64,000 nt of DNA from Azospirillum picis (GTDB taxonomy: Bacteria; Pseudomonadota; Alphaproteobacteria; Azospirillales; Azospirillaceae), in contig NZ_JAGINO010000009.1 in NCBI RefSeq assembly GCF_017876115.1, positions 62,001 to 126,000 on the forward strand, in the 5' to 3' direction. Positions 25,363 through 35,185 of the stretch are shown piece after piece. The notes under the pieces were generated by a model. The model saw nothing but the letters and a program-made list of their open reading frames with translations. It did not search any database and had not been told where the DNA came from. The first letter of the stretch is position 1. Every line of letters starts with the position of its first letter. A program made the translations under genes and the position numbers.

Positions 25363-27386
25363 TCAGGCGGCCTGGTCCAGCGGAACCAGTCCGGCGGCGA
25401 GGCGGCGGAAGCGGTCGACGAACCGGTCGCGCTCGACGTCCGGCACGATGAAGGTCACATGCAGGCGGCCACCGGCCGCCCGCTCCAGCGTGCGCACCGT
25501 CGCCGCGACGGGCTCCAGCCCAGGCAGGACGAGGTGCAGCGGCGTCCCCTCCGCCAGGCGGTCCCACACTCCCTGCGGCACGCCGCTTACCTGGGCTCCC
25601 CCTTCCGACGCGTTGTCGACGGTCACCGGCACCTCCTGACCGCCGACGGTGATGCGTCCCGCCCGGTTCAACGGGTAGCGTGGCGCCGCCCGCCGGTTGA
25701 CCTCCGGCGTCGCGGTGCGGATCGCCGCGATCAGGACCCGGCGAAGCTGGTCGATCCCGGCGGCAACCCTGCCGGACAGGTCGTTCACCTCCCCCGCCCG
25801 CTCGCCGGCGGCCGCCGCCTCCCGCGACACGGCGGCGATGCGGGCGGCCACCTCGCGCGCCGCGGCCGAGGTCTGGCGACGTTGCGCGCGATCTCGCCGG
25901 TGGCGGCCTCCTGCTCCTCGATCGCGGCGGCGACGATGGCCGAGACGCCCTCCACCCCGCGCACCCGCTCGGCGATGGCGCGGACGGCGTTGACCGCCTG
26001 CGCGGTGGTCGACTTGATGGCATCGATCTGCCCTTCGATCTCGTCGGTCGCCCTGGCGGTCTGGCTTGCGAGCTGCTTCACCTCCCCGGCGACGACGGCG
26101 AACCCCTTTCCGGCCTCCCCGGCCCTGGCCGCCTCGATGGTGGCGTTCAGCGCCAGCAGGTTGGTCTGGCCGGCGATGTCGTTGATCAGGTCGGTGACCT
26201 CGCCGATGCGGGCCACCGCTTCGGCGAGGTGGCGGATCGTCTCTTCGGCACGAAGCGACGCCTCGACCGCCCCGGCGGTCATCGCCGTCGAGGCGCCGAC
26301 CTGGCTGGCGATCTCGCGGATCGAGGCGCTGAGCTGCTCGGAGGCCGCGGCCACGGTCTGGGCGTTCGCCAACGCTTGGTCGGCGGCGGAAGCCACGGCC
26401 TGGCTGTTGTCCCCCACGGCCCGCGCCGAATCCGCCATCCGCGTGGCGTTGACCGCCATCTGGCTGGTCTGGCCGGCAACCGCGTCGACGGCGTTCGATG
26501 CCTCGGTCTCCACGGTCTGCGCCATGCGTAGCAGCGCCGCCTGCTTCTCGCGTCCGGCCCGCTCCCGCTCCTCGTCATGCCGGCGGCGCAGCCGGTCGGC
26601 CTCCTCGGCATTCTCCTTGAACACCCGCAGGGCCTGCGCCATGGCGCCGATCTCGTCGTTGCGCCCGGCCTCCGGGATCGTCACGGCGAGGTTGCCCTGG
26701 GCCAGGGTGCGCATGGCCGCGGTGAGTTCGCCGACCGGCCGCACGACGCGGCGCCTGATGCCGAGCACGCCCGCACTCACCACCACCAGCACCAGGGCCG
26801 AGACCGCCCACACCGCACCGACGAACCACGCCTCGCGATCATCGGCATAGACCTCCGTCCGGTTGTTGTAGCGCGTGGTCTCCGCCACGATCTCGTCGAC
26901 GACGGCACGGTGGGCGGCATAGGCGTCGGCGATCACCTTGTAGGAGGCGGTGGCCGCCGCCACGTCCCGCCGGACCAGAGCCGGCAGGAAATTCGCTTCG
27001 ATCTCCGTCCAGAAGCGCTGCACCGGCAGGTGGGAGGTCCGGGTCAGCTTGTCGCGGATCGCCGGCTCGAAGCTCTCCTGCAGCCAGTAGTCGTGGCGCT
27101 CGTCATAGTCCTTGCGCAGTTGCGCCAGACGCGCGCGGCGCCGATCCGCCGATGCCGGGTCCTGCAGGGCCAGCGTCGCCTCGAGATAGGCTTCGATGAC
27201 ATACTCCGGAGGTGGCAGGATATCGGCGATCAGATCCTTGCCGAGAACGATGCGCTGGTAGATCGGTCCCCCGACCTTCAGCTCCCGGATCGCCAGCATG
27301 CCTGTGACGGCCACCGCCAGGAACCCCAGGGCGACGGCCACGCCGAACAGGTTGGTGAGCGCAGCGATCCTGACATTCTTCAGCAT
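25363..27386 (-). pseudogene. Methyl-accepting chemotaxis protein with C-terminal PilZ domain, frameshifted
   Basis: The first frame (from ATG 27386, TTG 27416 possible) encodes two membrane helices (residues ~8-30 and ~190-215), a periplasmic four-helix-type domain, HAMP, and a signalling hairpin with tip [20 protein letters not shown]. After EIARNVA (near 25877) the frame turns into unrelated Arg/Pro-rich residues. In another frame the receptor continues as [20 protein letters not shown] and ends in a PilZ domain (RRAAPRYPLN, later DNASEGGA), the c-di-GMP-binding RxxxR and NxSxxG signature. Adding one C to the CC at about 25876 restores one reading frame of about 674 residues. The intact form would match the Tlp1-type Azospirillum receptor. 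It may be a real mutation, a phase-variable site or a sequencing error. Confidence 0.85.
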
Positions 27387-27573
27387 GTTGCGACCCTGCC
27401 TGATGAGGACGGCCAAAAGCGGCGGCAGGGTTTGCTTCTCAAATTAGCAGATTTGTGACAAGAGCAAAAATTGCTCGGTTATCAGCCTTCCGGGAAATGA
27501 TATTTCGTTGAGCGGTTTGAGCAAGAATTGTGCAGTCCATGGCGAACACAGCGTCACGCTGCCGGCAACATCC

Positions 27574-27762
27574 TCAGGTCAACGCCAGCGTGCCGACCCA
27601 TCCGACCAGGGCGAGGATCACCAGCATCACGAGCAATGCCACGATCACCGCGTTGGAACGGCGGATTGACCGGCAGCGCGGGCAGCCCGGCTCACTGGCT
27701 GGATAGGGATTCGCGCAGCGCTCGCACCGGAGGGTGTGATCGGGTCCGGTCTGGTCCGTCAT
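27574..27762 (-). CDS. Small zinc-ribbon membrane protein (copy 2)
   Basis: A 62-residue protein beginning MTDQTGPDHTLRCERCANPY. CERC and CPRC form a probable zinc ribbon, then a basic stretch (RSIRRS) and one membrane helix (AVIVALLVMLVILALVGWVG). It is paralogous in layout to the protein at 24994-25197. It lies just upstream of the frameshifted MCP-PilZ gene on the same strand. No function is known. Confidence 0.75.
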   Translation of the reverse strand: MTDQTGPDHTLRCERCANPYPASEPGCPRCRSIRRSNAVIVALLVMLVILALVGWVGTLALT

Positions 27763-27882
27763 CGGGTGGTCTCGTCACTGTCTAAGCCAATGGGCGGCCA
27801 TGGATAGCATGGACAGACCCGTTCCGCAGCGCCGCCGCCGGCCGTCGGCCGCCCATGGCCGGGACAAAATGCCGCAGGGACG

Positions 27883-29373
27883 TCACTCGGCCGCGCTGCC
27901 GCCGACGGCTTCCCGCAGCTCGGCCGCCTGCAGGCGGCGGGGGCTGTGATCGAGGGGTTCCAGCAACGGCATGTCCGCCGTTTCCGGCGTGGCATGCAGC
28001 TCGCGGAAGCGGCGGGCGCTCACCAGCACCCGGCTTTCGAGCGTGCCGACGGCGCTGTTGTAGCAGCCCACCGCCTTGTCGAGCTGGCCGCCCAGCCGCT
28101 CCATGTGGCCGCCGAGGTCGGACAGGCGCTTGTACAGCTCGGCCCCCAGGGCGCTGATCTCGCGGGCGTTGTCGGCCAGCCGCTCCTGCCGCCAGCCGTA
28201 GGCGACGGCGCGCAGCAGCGCGATCAGGGTCGTCGGGGTGGCCAGGATGACGCGGTGGTCGATGCCCGCCTCGATCAGCGCCGGATCCTGCTCCAAAGCC
28301 GCGGAGAAGAAATTCTCGCCCGGCAGGAAGAGCACGACGAATTCCGGGCTGTCGTCGAACTGGTCCCAATAGCCCTTGGTGCCGAGCTGCTTCATGTGCT
28401 CGCGCACATGGCGGGCATGGCGGTTGAGGCCCTCGCGCCGGGCCGTCTCCTCGGTCGCCTGGATGCCGTCGAGATAGCCCTCCAGCGGGGTCTTGGCGTC
28501 GACGACGATGGTCTTGCCGCCCGGCAGGGTGACGATCAGGTCGGGGCGCAGCCGGCCGGCGCCGCTGTCCACCGTCGCCTGCTCGACGAAGTCGCAGTGG
28601 TCGAGCATGCCCGCCATCTCGCAGACCCGGCGGAGCTGGATTTCGCCCCAGCGCCCGCGGGCCGCCGGCGTGCGCAGGGCGCGCACCAGGTTGCCGGTCT
28701 CCGCCCGCAACTGGGTCTGGGTTTCCGCCAGCGACAGCACCTGCTGCTTCAACCCTTCATAGGCACCGGCCCGCGCCGTCTCGAGGTCGCGGATCTGGCG
28801 GTCCATCGCCTCCAGCGACCGCCGCACCGGATCGACGACGGCCGCGATGGCGGTCTGCCGCTTGTCGAGGTCGCCCTTCGCCTGCTCCTGGAAGCCGGAC
28901 AGCGTCTCGCGCGCCAGGTCGAGGAAACTGCGGTTGTTCTGGTGCAGCGCCTCGGCCGACAGCGCCTTGAAGCTGTCGGCCAGCGCCGCCTGCGCCCGCT
29001 CCAGCAGCGCCAGCTTGTCGGCCGCCGCCGTGCGTTCCGCCTCCAGCCGGGTGGCAAGCTGGGCGTGGCGCTCGCGCGCGGTGGCGATCTCGCCGTGCAG
29101 CCGGGCGATCTGGTGGTCGCGCGCCTCGATCTCCTCGCGCAGGTCGTCCTCGGCCCGTTCGGCGTGATCGAGGCGGACGGCGAACTCCGCCTGCAACGCG
29201 GCGGCGGCGGCCTCCGCCCGGCCGGCGACCGACCGCAGCACCGCCCAGGCGACGAGCGCGCCCAGCAGCAGCCCGGCCAGCAGCCCCAGGCCGAGGGACG
29301 GGCCGTCAACCGTCATCCCATAGGCCGTGACCCCATTCACCGCGACCCCATTCACCGCGATTTGCGTCAACAC
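27883..29373 (-). CDS. rmuC: DNA recombination protein RmuC
   Basis: A 496-residue membrane-anchored coiled-coil protein with a nuclease-like core. It limits inversion at short repeats. An N-terminal helix ([20 protein letters not shown]) anchors it. A long coiled coil (about 45-190) follows, then the RmuC domain with [38 protein letters not shown] and [19 protein letters not shown] 29373 is chosen for a GGGAG five bases upstream; ATG 29316, closer to the anchor, is the alternative. The sequence between the two has a 15-base tandem repeat (VNGVAVNGV). Confidence 0.93.
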   Translation of the reverse strand: MLTQIAVNGVAVNGVTAYGMTVDGPSLGLGLLAGLLLGALVAWAVLRSVAGRAEAAAAALQAEFAVRLDHAERAEDDLREEIEARDHQIARLHGEIATARERHAQLATRLEAERTAAADKLALLERAQAALADSFKALSAEALHQNNRSFLDLARETLSGFQEQAKGDLDKRQTAIAAVVDPVRRSLEAMDRQIRDLETARAGAYEGLKQQVLSLAETQTQLRAETGNLVRALRTPAARGRWGEIQLRRVCEMAGMLDHCDFVEQATVDSGAGRLRPDLIVTLPGGKTIVVDAKTPLEGYLDGIQATEETARREGLNRHARHVREHMKQLGTKGYWDQFDDSPEFVVLFLPGENFFSAALEQDPALIEAGIDHRVILATPTTLIALLRAVAYGWRQERLADNAREISALGAELYKRLSDLGGHMERLGGQLDKAVGCYNSAVGTLESRVLVSARRFRELHATPETADMPLLEPLDHSPRRLQAAELREAVGGSAAE

Positions 29374-29555
29374 CCGTTCTCCCGCACCCGACCCGTTCAG
29401 CGGCTTCCCGCAAGGCCTGTCGCCCGGCACAGCCTATCGGAACGAAACACGAATTGGAACAAGGCGCGAACGGCCCCGCCCGGGCGCCGATGCCACGGCA
29501 AGGCCCCCGCTTTCCCCGCTTGCCGGGCGGAGGGGACCGCGCCATATCGGAAGCC

Positions 29556-30161
29556 ATGCCCGACGAGACGCCCGAAGACACCCCCGCCACCGCTTCCCCG
29601 TCCTGTGCCCCGCCCTGCGGCGGGCCGCGTGTACGCGCCATCCCGCCCGGGGAGGACCGCGAACGGCTGATGTGCCCCGACTGCGGCTACATCGCCTACC
29701 AGAATCCGCTGATCGTCGTGGGAGCGGTCGCCACCTGGGAGGATGGCCGCATCCTGCTGTGCCGCCGCGCCATCGAGCCGCGCAAGGGCTTCTGGACCCT
29801 CCCTGCCGGCTTCATGGAGGAGCGCGAGAGCACCCGCGAGGGCGCTGCCCGCGAGGCGTGGGAGGAGGCGCGCGCCCGCATCGGGATCGACCACCTGCTG
29901 GCGATCTACGACATCCCGCGCATCAGCCAAGTGCAGATGATCTTCAGCGCCCGCCTGCTCTCCCCCGACGTCGCGCCCGGGCCGGAAAGCCTGGAGGTCG
30001 GCCTCTTCGCCTGGGAGGACATCCCCTGGGACGAGATCGCCTTCCCGACCGTGCACTGGGCGCTGCGGGAGCACCGCGAGCGCCGGGATCGCGGCACCGA
30101 CTGCGCTCCGGCGGTCAACCCGACCCCCGAGGCGCTCGCGCGCTGGGAACGGATGCTGTAG
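29556..30161 (+). CDS. Nudix hydrolase with zinc ribbon
   Basis: A 201-residue protein. Cys residues in SCAPPCGG and [12 protein letters not shown] form a zinc ribbon, as in NudC-like and ADP-ribose pyrophosphatase-like enzymes. The Nudix box reads [14 protein letters not shown] followed by [11 protein letters not shown]. The catalytic REXXEE core is present, but the family's Gly after it is Arg. The [17 protein letters not shown] strand follows. The substrate, probably a nucleoside diphosphate derivative, is not clear. ATG 29556 begins [12 protein letters not shown]; earlier ATGs give an unlikely basic extension. It is divergent from rmuC. Confidence 0.85.
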   Translation: MPDETPEDTPATASPSCAPPCGGPRVRAIPPGEDRERLMCPDCGYIAYQNPLIVVGAVATWEDGRILLCRRAIEPRKGFWTLPAGFMEERESTREGAAREAWEEARARIGIDHLLAIYDIPRISQVQMIFSARLLSPDVAPGPESLEVGLFAWEDIPWDEIAFPTVHWALREHRERRDRGTDCAPAVNPTPEALARWERML

Positions 30162-30195
30162 CAGGACGGCCCGGCGCAGGAGCGGGCATCCGCCG

Positions 30196-31413
30196 TCAGC
30201 GCGCCTGAACCGGGAACTTCGCCACAAGCTCCTGCTCCGCCCCGTCGCGTCGGATGGTCAGCGGCAACCAGGTGCCGGGTGCCTGGCGGCGGATGATGGC
30301 GACGAGGTCGGCCGGCGCGCGCAACGAACTGCCGGCGGCATTCAGGATGCGGTCGCCCGCCCGGATGCCGGCCGCGGCGGCGACGCTGCCGTCGCTGACC
30401 GTCGACACCGCCACCCCGTCCGGCGCCGGACCGAGCTGCACGCCGAGCTTCGGCGGCGGCGGGGCGTTCTCCCGCGGCTCGACGCCCAGGCCGAAGACGG
30501 CGTCGGCGATGCGGCCGTCCAACTCGCCGCAATCGCGGTCGGCGTCCCAGGGCAGCAGCACCACGCTGTCGGCAACCCCCAGATCGGCGAGCTGATGGGG
30601 AATCCCGTCCCGGTGGGCGGCATGCCCCTCCCCCAGGATGCCGACGACGAGGCGGCCGGTGACCCTGCGGGTCTCGGCGATCTTCTCGGCCATCGCACGG
30701 TCCCAGACGGTCTGCGCCTCGATGAAGCGGGTGGACGGGTCCCCGGCGGACGAGGCCGGGTCGGCCTGCGATTCGCTGCGGTCATGGGCGGCGAGCGCCT
30801 CCCTCAGGCGGGCACGGTAGTCGGCGGAAGGAGCGGCCGGGGTGCCGACGCCCTCCCGCTCGGCCTCGGGGACGGCGCTCCAGCCGTTGCGGGCGGTGCG
30901 GCTGATCAACGACCGCTCGACGTTCAGCGCCACCACCGGCAGCCGGTGCAGCCGGGCGAATTGCAGGATCGGCAGGTAGAACTGCGGATCGAAGCCCCAG
31001 ACCGTCCGCCAGTCGGTCTGCTGCAGGAACTCCTCCTCCGTAAGGTCGCCAGCCACCCAGCGGTCGAGCACCGGCTGGAGGCGGCGCGGCAGCATCTCCA
31101 GCCCGACCGCGACGTCGGGGTTGAGCGCATGCAGGCCGGCAAGGGTGTGGAGCTGCCAGCGGTGATGGTCCGGCCGGTCATGCTGTTCACCCAGCAGGAC
31201 GACCGGGCTGTCGGCGATCCGGCGCAGCAGCGGCACCGGCTCCACGGCCGCGCCGGTGCCGTCGGCCCAGATTCCGGGCGGCACGCAGCCGGTCCGCTGG
31301 ACCTCCTGCGCCAGGGCGCCGGCCGTGCACAGCGCCAGGGCGACCGCCGCCGGCAGGATGGTCCGCAGGCCGCCGGGCCGGACGGAAAGGAGGCGGGCTG
31401 GCAGGCTTCGCAC
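30196..31413 (-). CDS. ChaN-family protein fused to a PDZ domain
   Basis: A 405-residue exported protein. A Sec signal peptide (about 1-36, ending AGALAQ) is followed by a ChaN/DUF399 domain beginning with VVLLGEQHDRPDHHRWQ. It includes VAVGLEMLPRR and VVGILGEGHAAHRDGIP. ChaN proteins bind haem or iron at the cell surface or periplasm. The C-terminal 90 residues form a PDZ domain (LGVQLGPAPDGVAVSTVSDG, AGIRAGDRILNAAG). No clear lipobox is seen. The ChaN-PDZ fusion suggests protein binding at the envelope. Possible role in haem or iron handling is inferred from the family. Confidence 0.88.
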   Translation of the reverse strand: MRSLPARLLSVRPGGLRTILPAAVALALCTAGALAQEVQRTGCVPPGIWADGTGAAVEPVPLLRRIADSPVVLLGEQHDRPDHHRWQLHTLAGLHALNPDVAVGLEMLPRRLQPVLDRWVAGDLTEEEFLQQTDWRTVWGFDPQFYLPILQFARLHRLPVVALNVERSLISRTARNGWSAVPEAEREGVGTPAAPSADYRARLREALAAHDRSESQADPASSAGDPSTRFIEAQTVWDRAMAEKIAETRRVTGRLVVGILGEGHAAHRDGIPHQLADLGVADSVVLLPWDADRDCGELDGRIADAVFGLGVEPRENAPPPPKLGVQLGPAPDGVAVSTVSDGSVAAAAGIRAGDRILNAAGSSLRAPADLVAIIRRQAPGTWLPLTIRRDGAEQELVAKFPVQAR

Positions 31414-31698
31414 AGGCTGGCTCCGTCGCTCTGGGTGCAGGCGGCAAGGTTGGGCGCCGCCGCCGCCGCGTCAATGGCGCAAAGGTCCCGTTGCGGCGTT
31501 CGGCCGCGCGCATCGGGGACCGCCCGAGCGGCGACGGATGACAGGTGCGGCGGCGGCGGGTAGGATCGCCGGCGGCGGAGGAGGGCCGGCAGGCGGAGCA
31601 TGCCAAGCAGCGCACGCCCGCAGCCCGCGAGGCGCAGGCCAGGCCGTTCCCAGCGCGTCCGCCCCGCCGCCGACCGCAATCATTCGTGAAGCGCCCCC

Positions 31699-32436
31699 AT
31701 GCCGCATCGCAAGACCGTCATCCTCACCGGCGCCAGCCGGGGTATCGGACACGCCACCGTCGCCCGTTTCAGCGCCGAAGGCTGGCGCGTCATCTCCTGC
31801 TCGCGCGAGGATGTGCCGGAGCACTGCCGGCGCGACCCCAACTGGACACACCATATCCCGGCCGACCTGTCCGACCCGGCCAGCCGCGCCGCCTTCGTGG
31901 AGGAGGCGAACAAGGCGCTGGACGGCGGCGCCCTGCATGCGCTGATCAACAATGCCGGCGTGTCGCCGAAAACCCCGATCAAGGAGCGGCTGGGCTGCCT
32001 TAACGGGTCGCTGGAAGGGTGGCACCGGGTGTTCGAACTGAACTTCTTCGCCGCCCTGGTGCTGGCGCGCGGCTTCGCCGCGCCGCTGTCGCGGGCGAAG
32101 GGGGCGATCGTCAACATCACCTCCATCGCCGGCCATTCCGTGCATCCCTTCGCCGGATCGGCCTATTCGACCTCGAAGGCCGCGCTGTCCGGCCTGACGC
32201 GCGAGATGGCGGTGGAGTTCGCCGAGATCGGCGTGCGCGTCAACGCCGTCGCCCCCGGCGAGATCGAGACGGCGATGACCGGCCCGGAATACGACGTGCT
32301 GATCCCGCGCATCCCGCTGAAGCGCATGGGCACGCCGGAGGACGTGGCCGCGGTGATCTTCTACCTCTGCGGCCCCGATTCCGCCTATGTGACGGGAACC
32401 GAAACCTTCGTCACCGGCGGCCAGCACCTGTTCTGA
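31699..32436 (+). CDS. SDR-family oxidoreductase
   Basis: A 245-residue classical short-chain dehydrogenase. The cofactor motif is VILTGASRGIGHATVARFS, then INNAGVSPKTP. The catalytic Ser is in NITSIAGHS, with Tyr and Lys in SAYSTSKAALSG. The C-terminal AYVTGTETFVTGGQHLF is typical. The substrate is unknown. It is not linked to biosynthetic neighbours; a palindromic repeat (32460-32577) separates it from the convergent aminotransferase. Confidence 0.92.
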   Translation: MPHRKTVILTGASRGIGHATVARFSAEGWRVISCSREDVPEHCRRDPNWTHHIPADLSDPASRAAFVEEANKALDGGALHALINNAGVSPKTPIKERLGCLNGSLEGWHRVFELNFFAALVLARGFAAPLSRAKGAIVNITSIAGHSVHPFAGSAYSTSKAALSGLTREMAVEFAEIGVRVNAVAPGEIETAMTGPEYDVLIPRIPLKRMGTPEDVAAVIFYLCGPDSAYVTGTETFVTGGQHLF

Positions 32437-32459
32437 GGCAGCGTCTTTTCTGAGGCCAC

Positions 32460-32577
32460 GTCCAGCCCCCTCCCCGACCCTCCCCCGCTCCGCAGGGGAG
32501 GGAGAAACCCTCTCTCCCGCGATCGGACCGGCCTATGGCCGGCCGAGAGCGGGGAGGGTTAGGGAGGGGGCAGGACC
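32460..32577. repeat. Dispersed palindromic repeat between convergent genes
   Basis: The outer arms CCCCTCCCCGACCCTCCCCC and GGGGAGGGTTAGGGAGGGGG (with GCTC/GAGC at the inside) are complementary with a few mismatches, around a C/G-rich middle. The same arm design recurs at 59803-59905. Such elements are often transcribed as structured 3' ends and could act as a bidirectional terminator here. Confidence 0.75.
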
Positions 32578-32582
32578 GCTCG

Positions 32583-33746
32583 CTACTTCCCGGCCCGCCA
32601 GGCGATCAGCCGGCGCGCCGCCTCGGCGATGGTGGCCTCCGATCCGGCGAAGCTGAAGCGCAGGAAGCGGCGGCCGCGGGCCGGGTCGAAGTCGATGCCG
32701 GGGGTGCAGGCGATGCCGGTCTCCTCCAGGATCCGCTTGGCCAGCGCCTCGCTGTCGTCGGTGAGGTCGGAGACGTCGGCGTAGATGTAGAAGGCGCCGT
32801 CGGCCGGGGCGAGCCTGGCGAACCCGGCCTTCGGCAGTTCCTCCAGCAGGAGCGCCCGGTTGCGGGCGTAGCGGGCGACGTGGCCGTCCAGCTCTTCGGT
32901 GCAGTCGAAGGCGGCGACCGCCGACACCTGGCTGAGGGTGGGGGCGGAGATGAACAGGTTCTGCGCCAGGCACTCGACCGACCGCAGCAGGTCGTCCGGC
33001 ACGATCATCCAGCCCAGCCGCCAGCCGGTCATCGAGAAGTATTTGGAGAAGCTGTTGACCACCAGGGCGTCCTGGTTGACCTCGGCCGCGGTGACCGCGC
33101 CGGTGCCGTAGGTCAGGCCATGGTAGATCTCGTCCGACACCATGCGCACGCCGTTGCGCTCGCACCAGCCGGACAGGGCCGTCAGTTCCTCGCGACTCAG
33201 CATGGTGCCGGTCGGGTTGGCCGGGCTGGCGACGATCAGTCCCTGCACCGGCTGCTCCAGCGCGTCGAGCAGCTCGACCGTCGGCTGGAAGCGGTGCTCG
33301 GGGCCGGTCGGCAGCTCCACCGGGATGACGCCGGCGGCGGTCAGGGTGTGGCGATAGGCCGGATAGCTGGGCGAGGCCATCGCCACCCGGTCGCCCGGAT
33401 CGAAGGCGGCGAGGAAGCCGAGCTGGAAGGCGCCCGACGAGCCGGTGGTGACGACCACCCGCCGTTCCGGCACCTCGACGCCGTAGCGGTCCTTGTACCA
33501 TTTGGCAATCGCCGCCCGCAGCGGCGGGATGCCGAGCGCCCCGGTGTAGCCCAGCGGGTCGGTGCCGACCACCGCGGACGCCGCCGCGTCGACAACGCCC
33601 CTGGGCGCGCCGGTGGAGGGCTGGCCGACCTCCATGTGAAGGACCTCGAGCCCGGCCGCCTCGCGCTCGGCGGCGGCGCGCATGACTTCCATCACGAAAA
33701 AGGGCGGGATCGCGCCCCGCTTCGACACTTTGGGCTGCTTGCTCAT
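32583..33746 (-). CDS. PLP-dependent class I/II aminotransferase
   Basis: A 387-residue fold-type I aminotransferase. It begins MSKQPKVSKRGAIPPFFVME at ATG 33746, giving the usual family length. Motifs: HMEVGQPSTGAPRGVVDAA, TTGSSGAFQLGFLAAFDPGD, VASPANPTGTML, SDEIYHGLTYG, and the PLP Schiff-base Lys in VNSFSKYFSMTGWRLGW. The conserved Arg that binds the substrate carboxylate is in RRFLRFSFAGS. It may act on aspartate, alanine, or aromatic amino acids; specificity cannot be read here. Convergent with the SDR gene. Confidence 0.93.
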   Translation of the reverse strand: MSKQPKVSKRGAIPPFFVMEVMRAAAEREAAGLEVLHMEVGQPSTGAPRGVVDAAASAVVGTDPLGYTGALGIPPLRAAIAKWYKDRYGVEVPERRVVVTTGSSGAFQLGFLAAFDPGDRVAMASPSYPAYRHTLTAAGVIPVELPTGPEHRFQPTVELLDALEQPVQGLIVASPANPTGTMLSREELTALSGWCERNGVRMVSDEIYHGLTYGTGAVTAAEVNQDALVVNSFSKYFSMTGWRLGWMIVPDDLLRSVECLAQNLFISAPTLSQVSAVAAFDCTEELDGHVARYARNRALLLEELPKAGFARLAPADGAFYIYADVSDLTDDSEALAKRILEETGIACTPGIDFDPARGRRFLRFSFAGSEATIAEAARRLIAWRAGK

Positions 33747-33792
33747 CGTTTCCCGTCTCTCGAACCCTGCCAGCACGCCGGACCCGGCGGCG

Positions 33793-35169
33793 TCACTCGC
33801 GCTTGCGTTCACTCTCGGCGGTCAGCGCCAAGGCACCGGCCTTCGGGTCGGCCGCCGTCTGGCAATAGCGTACTCCATCCTCGCGCGACACCCGGCATCC
33901 GACAAAGCTGACCCGCCCCGGCAGCCCCTGGGGACGCGAGGACTGGATGTCCGCCGCCGTCACGCTGTCGTCCAATGCCGCCGGCAGGGCAGCCGACAGC
34001 AGGGCGGCAGGACCGGCGGCCGGGCCATCGTCGCCGGTGGCGGTGCCGGCGGCGGCGAACAGGGTGCGGCCGACGATGGAGTTGGCGATCAGCGCCGGCG
34101 TGCCGAAGCCGCCGCTCTCCACCCCCTGGGCCACCAGCATGCCGGTTCCGGGGATGGTGCGGCCGCTGCCGAACGGCGCCCCCTGGGTGAAGGTGCAAGC
34201 GGCCCCGTTCTCGTCCTGGTCGATCACCACCACCCCGGCACCGGCGGCGGCCGGACCGCTGCCGGTGGCGCCGAGAAGCTGGGCGGCGCGGGTGACGCGC
34301 TGGCCGGCGGGCAGGCCGGCCACCGCCTGCCACGTCTTCACCAGCGCGGCCCCGGCCTCCGGCACCGGAAGATCGGGGAGATGCAGGTTGGTGATGTCGA
34401 AGGGCACGGTCAGCGTGCCGGCGACCCGCGGCTGGTAGGCGCGCAGCGCCGCCGGGTCGAGGCCGAGACCCTGCGCCACCGTGGCCGACAGCGGCCCGGC
34501 ATAGAAGGCGCCGACGCCCTCGCGGCGGATCAGCGACAGGGTGGCCGCCAGCTCCGGCTGCCCGACCACCGCACCGACCGACGGCACGCCGTTGCCGAGG
34601 AAGCGGCGGCGGGCCTCGGACTCCGGCGCCAGGCGCCCGCCGAAGCGCTCGAGGTCCTGCACCAGCGCACGGCTGAGACCGGGGGAGAACTGGGCGAGCT
34701 GTTCGGCGGGAGCGACGACCTGCTCCCAGCGCAGCACGCCGACCGACGCCTTGACGGCATAGAGGCCGCGCAGCATCGCCGGCATGGCCGCTCCGCCGGC
34801 GCTGGCCGGGCGCGGCAGGAAATCGACGGTGCGGGCCTGCTTGCTGGCACTGTCGAACAGGACGCAGACGCCGCCGCCGGACAGCCCGACGCGCGACGGC
34901 AGGCTGGCGGTCATCGCCAGCGCCATCGCGGCGACCGCGTCGCCGGCCCGGCCGCCCTGGGCGAGGATGTCGCGCCCGATCCCGGCGGCATAGGGTTCGT
35001 CGGCGGCGACGAAGCTCTGCACCATGGCGTCGGTCTTGAACTTGGTGTTGACGCAGCCGGTGAGCAGTGATGCCACTATGGCAACCGCGCCCAACCGTCG
35101 CCAGATTCGCAGGCGAGTGTGTCGCGGCCCGGAGTTCCGCCGGTCGCGCGCGGGATTCCGCTGTTCCAA
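33793..35169 (-). CDS. Gamma-glutamyltransferase-like lipoprotein lacking the catalytic Thr
   Basis: About 458 residues related to gamma-glutamyltransferases. An Arg-rich N-terminus precedes a lipoprotein signal (VAIVASLLTGC, Cys lipidated). The large-subunit signature DAVAAMALAMTASLPSRVGL, then SGGG, is present, as is APFGSGRTIPGTGML from the small subunit. Where functional enzymes have the autoprocessing Thr (TTH motif), this sequence reads AAAGAGVVVIDQDE. I infer it neither self-cleaves nor transfers glutamyl groups; it may be a binding protein. The start is uncertain (TTG 35169, GTG 35184 or ATG 35226), because the frame overlaps the divergent protease's start region. Confidence 0.75.
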   Translation of the reverse strand: MEQRNPARDRRNSGPRHTRLRIWRRLGAVAIVASLLTGCVNTKFKTDAMVQSFVAADEPYAAGIGRDILAQGGRAGDAVAAMALAMTASLPSRVGLSGGGVCVLFDSASKQARTVDFLPRPASAGGAAMPAMLRGLYAVKASVGVLRWEQVVAPAEQLAQFSPGLSRALVQDLERFGGRLAPESEARRRFLGNGVPSVGAVVGQPELAATLSLIRREGVGAFYAGPLSATVAQGLGLDPAALRAYQPRVAGTLTVPFDITNLHLPDLPVPEAGAALVKTWQAVAGLPAGQRVTRAAQLLGATGSGPAAAGAGVVVIDQDENGAACTFTQGAPFGSGRTIPGTGMLVAQGVESGGFGTPALIANSIVGRTLFAAAGTATGDDGPAAGPAALLSAALPAALDDSVTAADIQSSRPQGLPGRVSFVGCRVSREDGVRYCQTAADPKAGALALTAESERKRE

Positions 35170-35185
35170 GCCGGAGGTCGTCACG

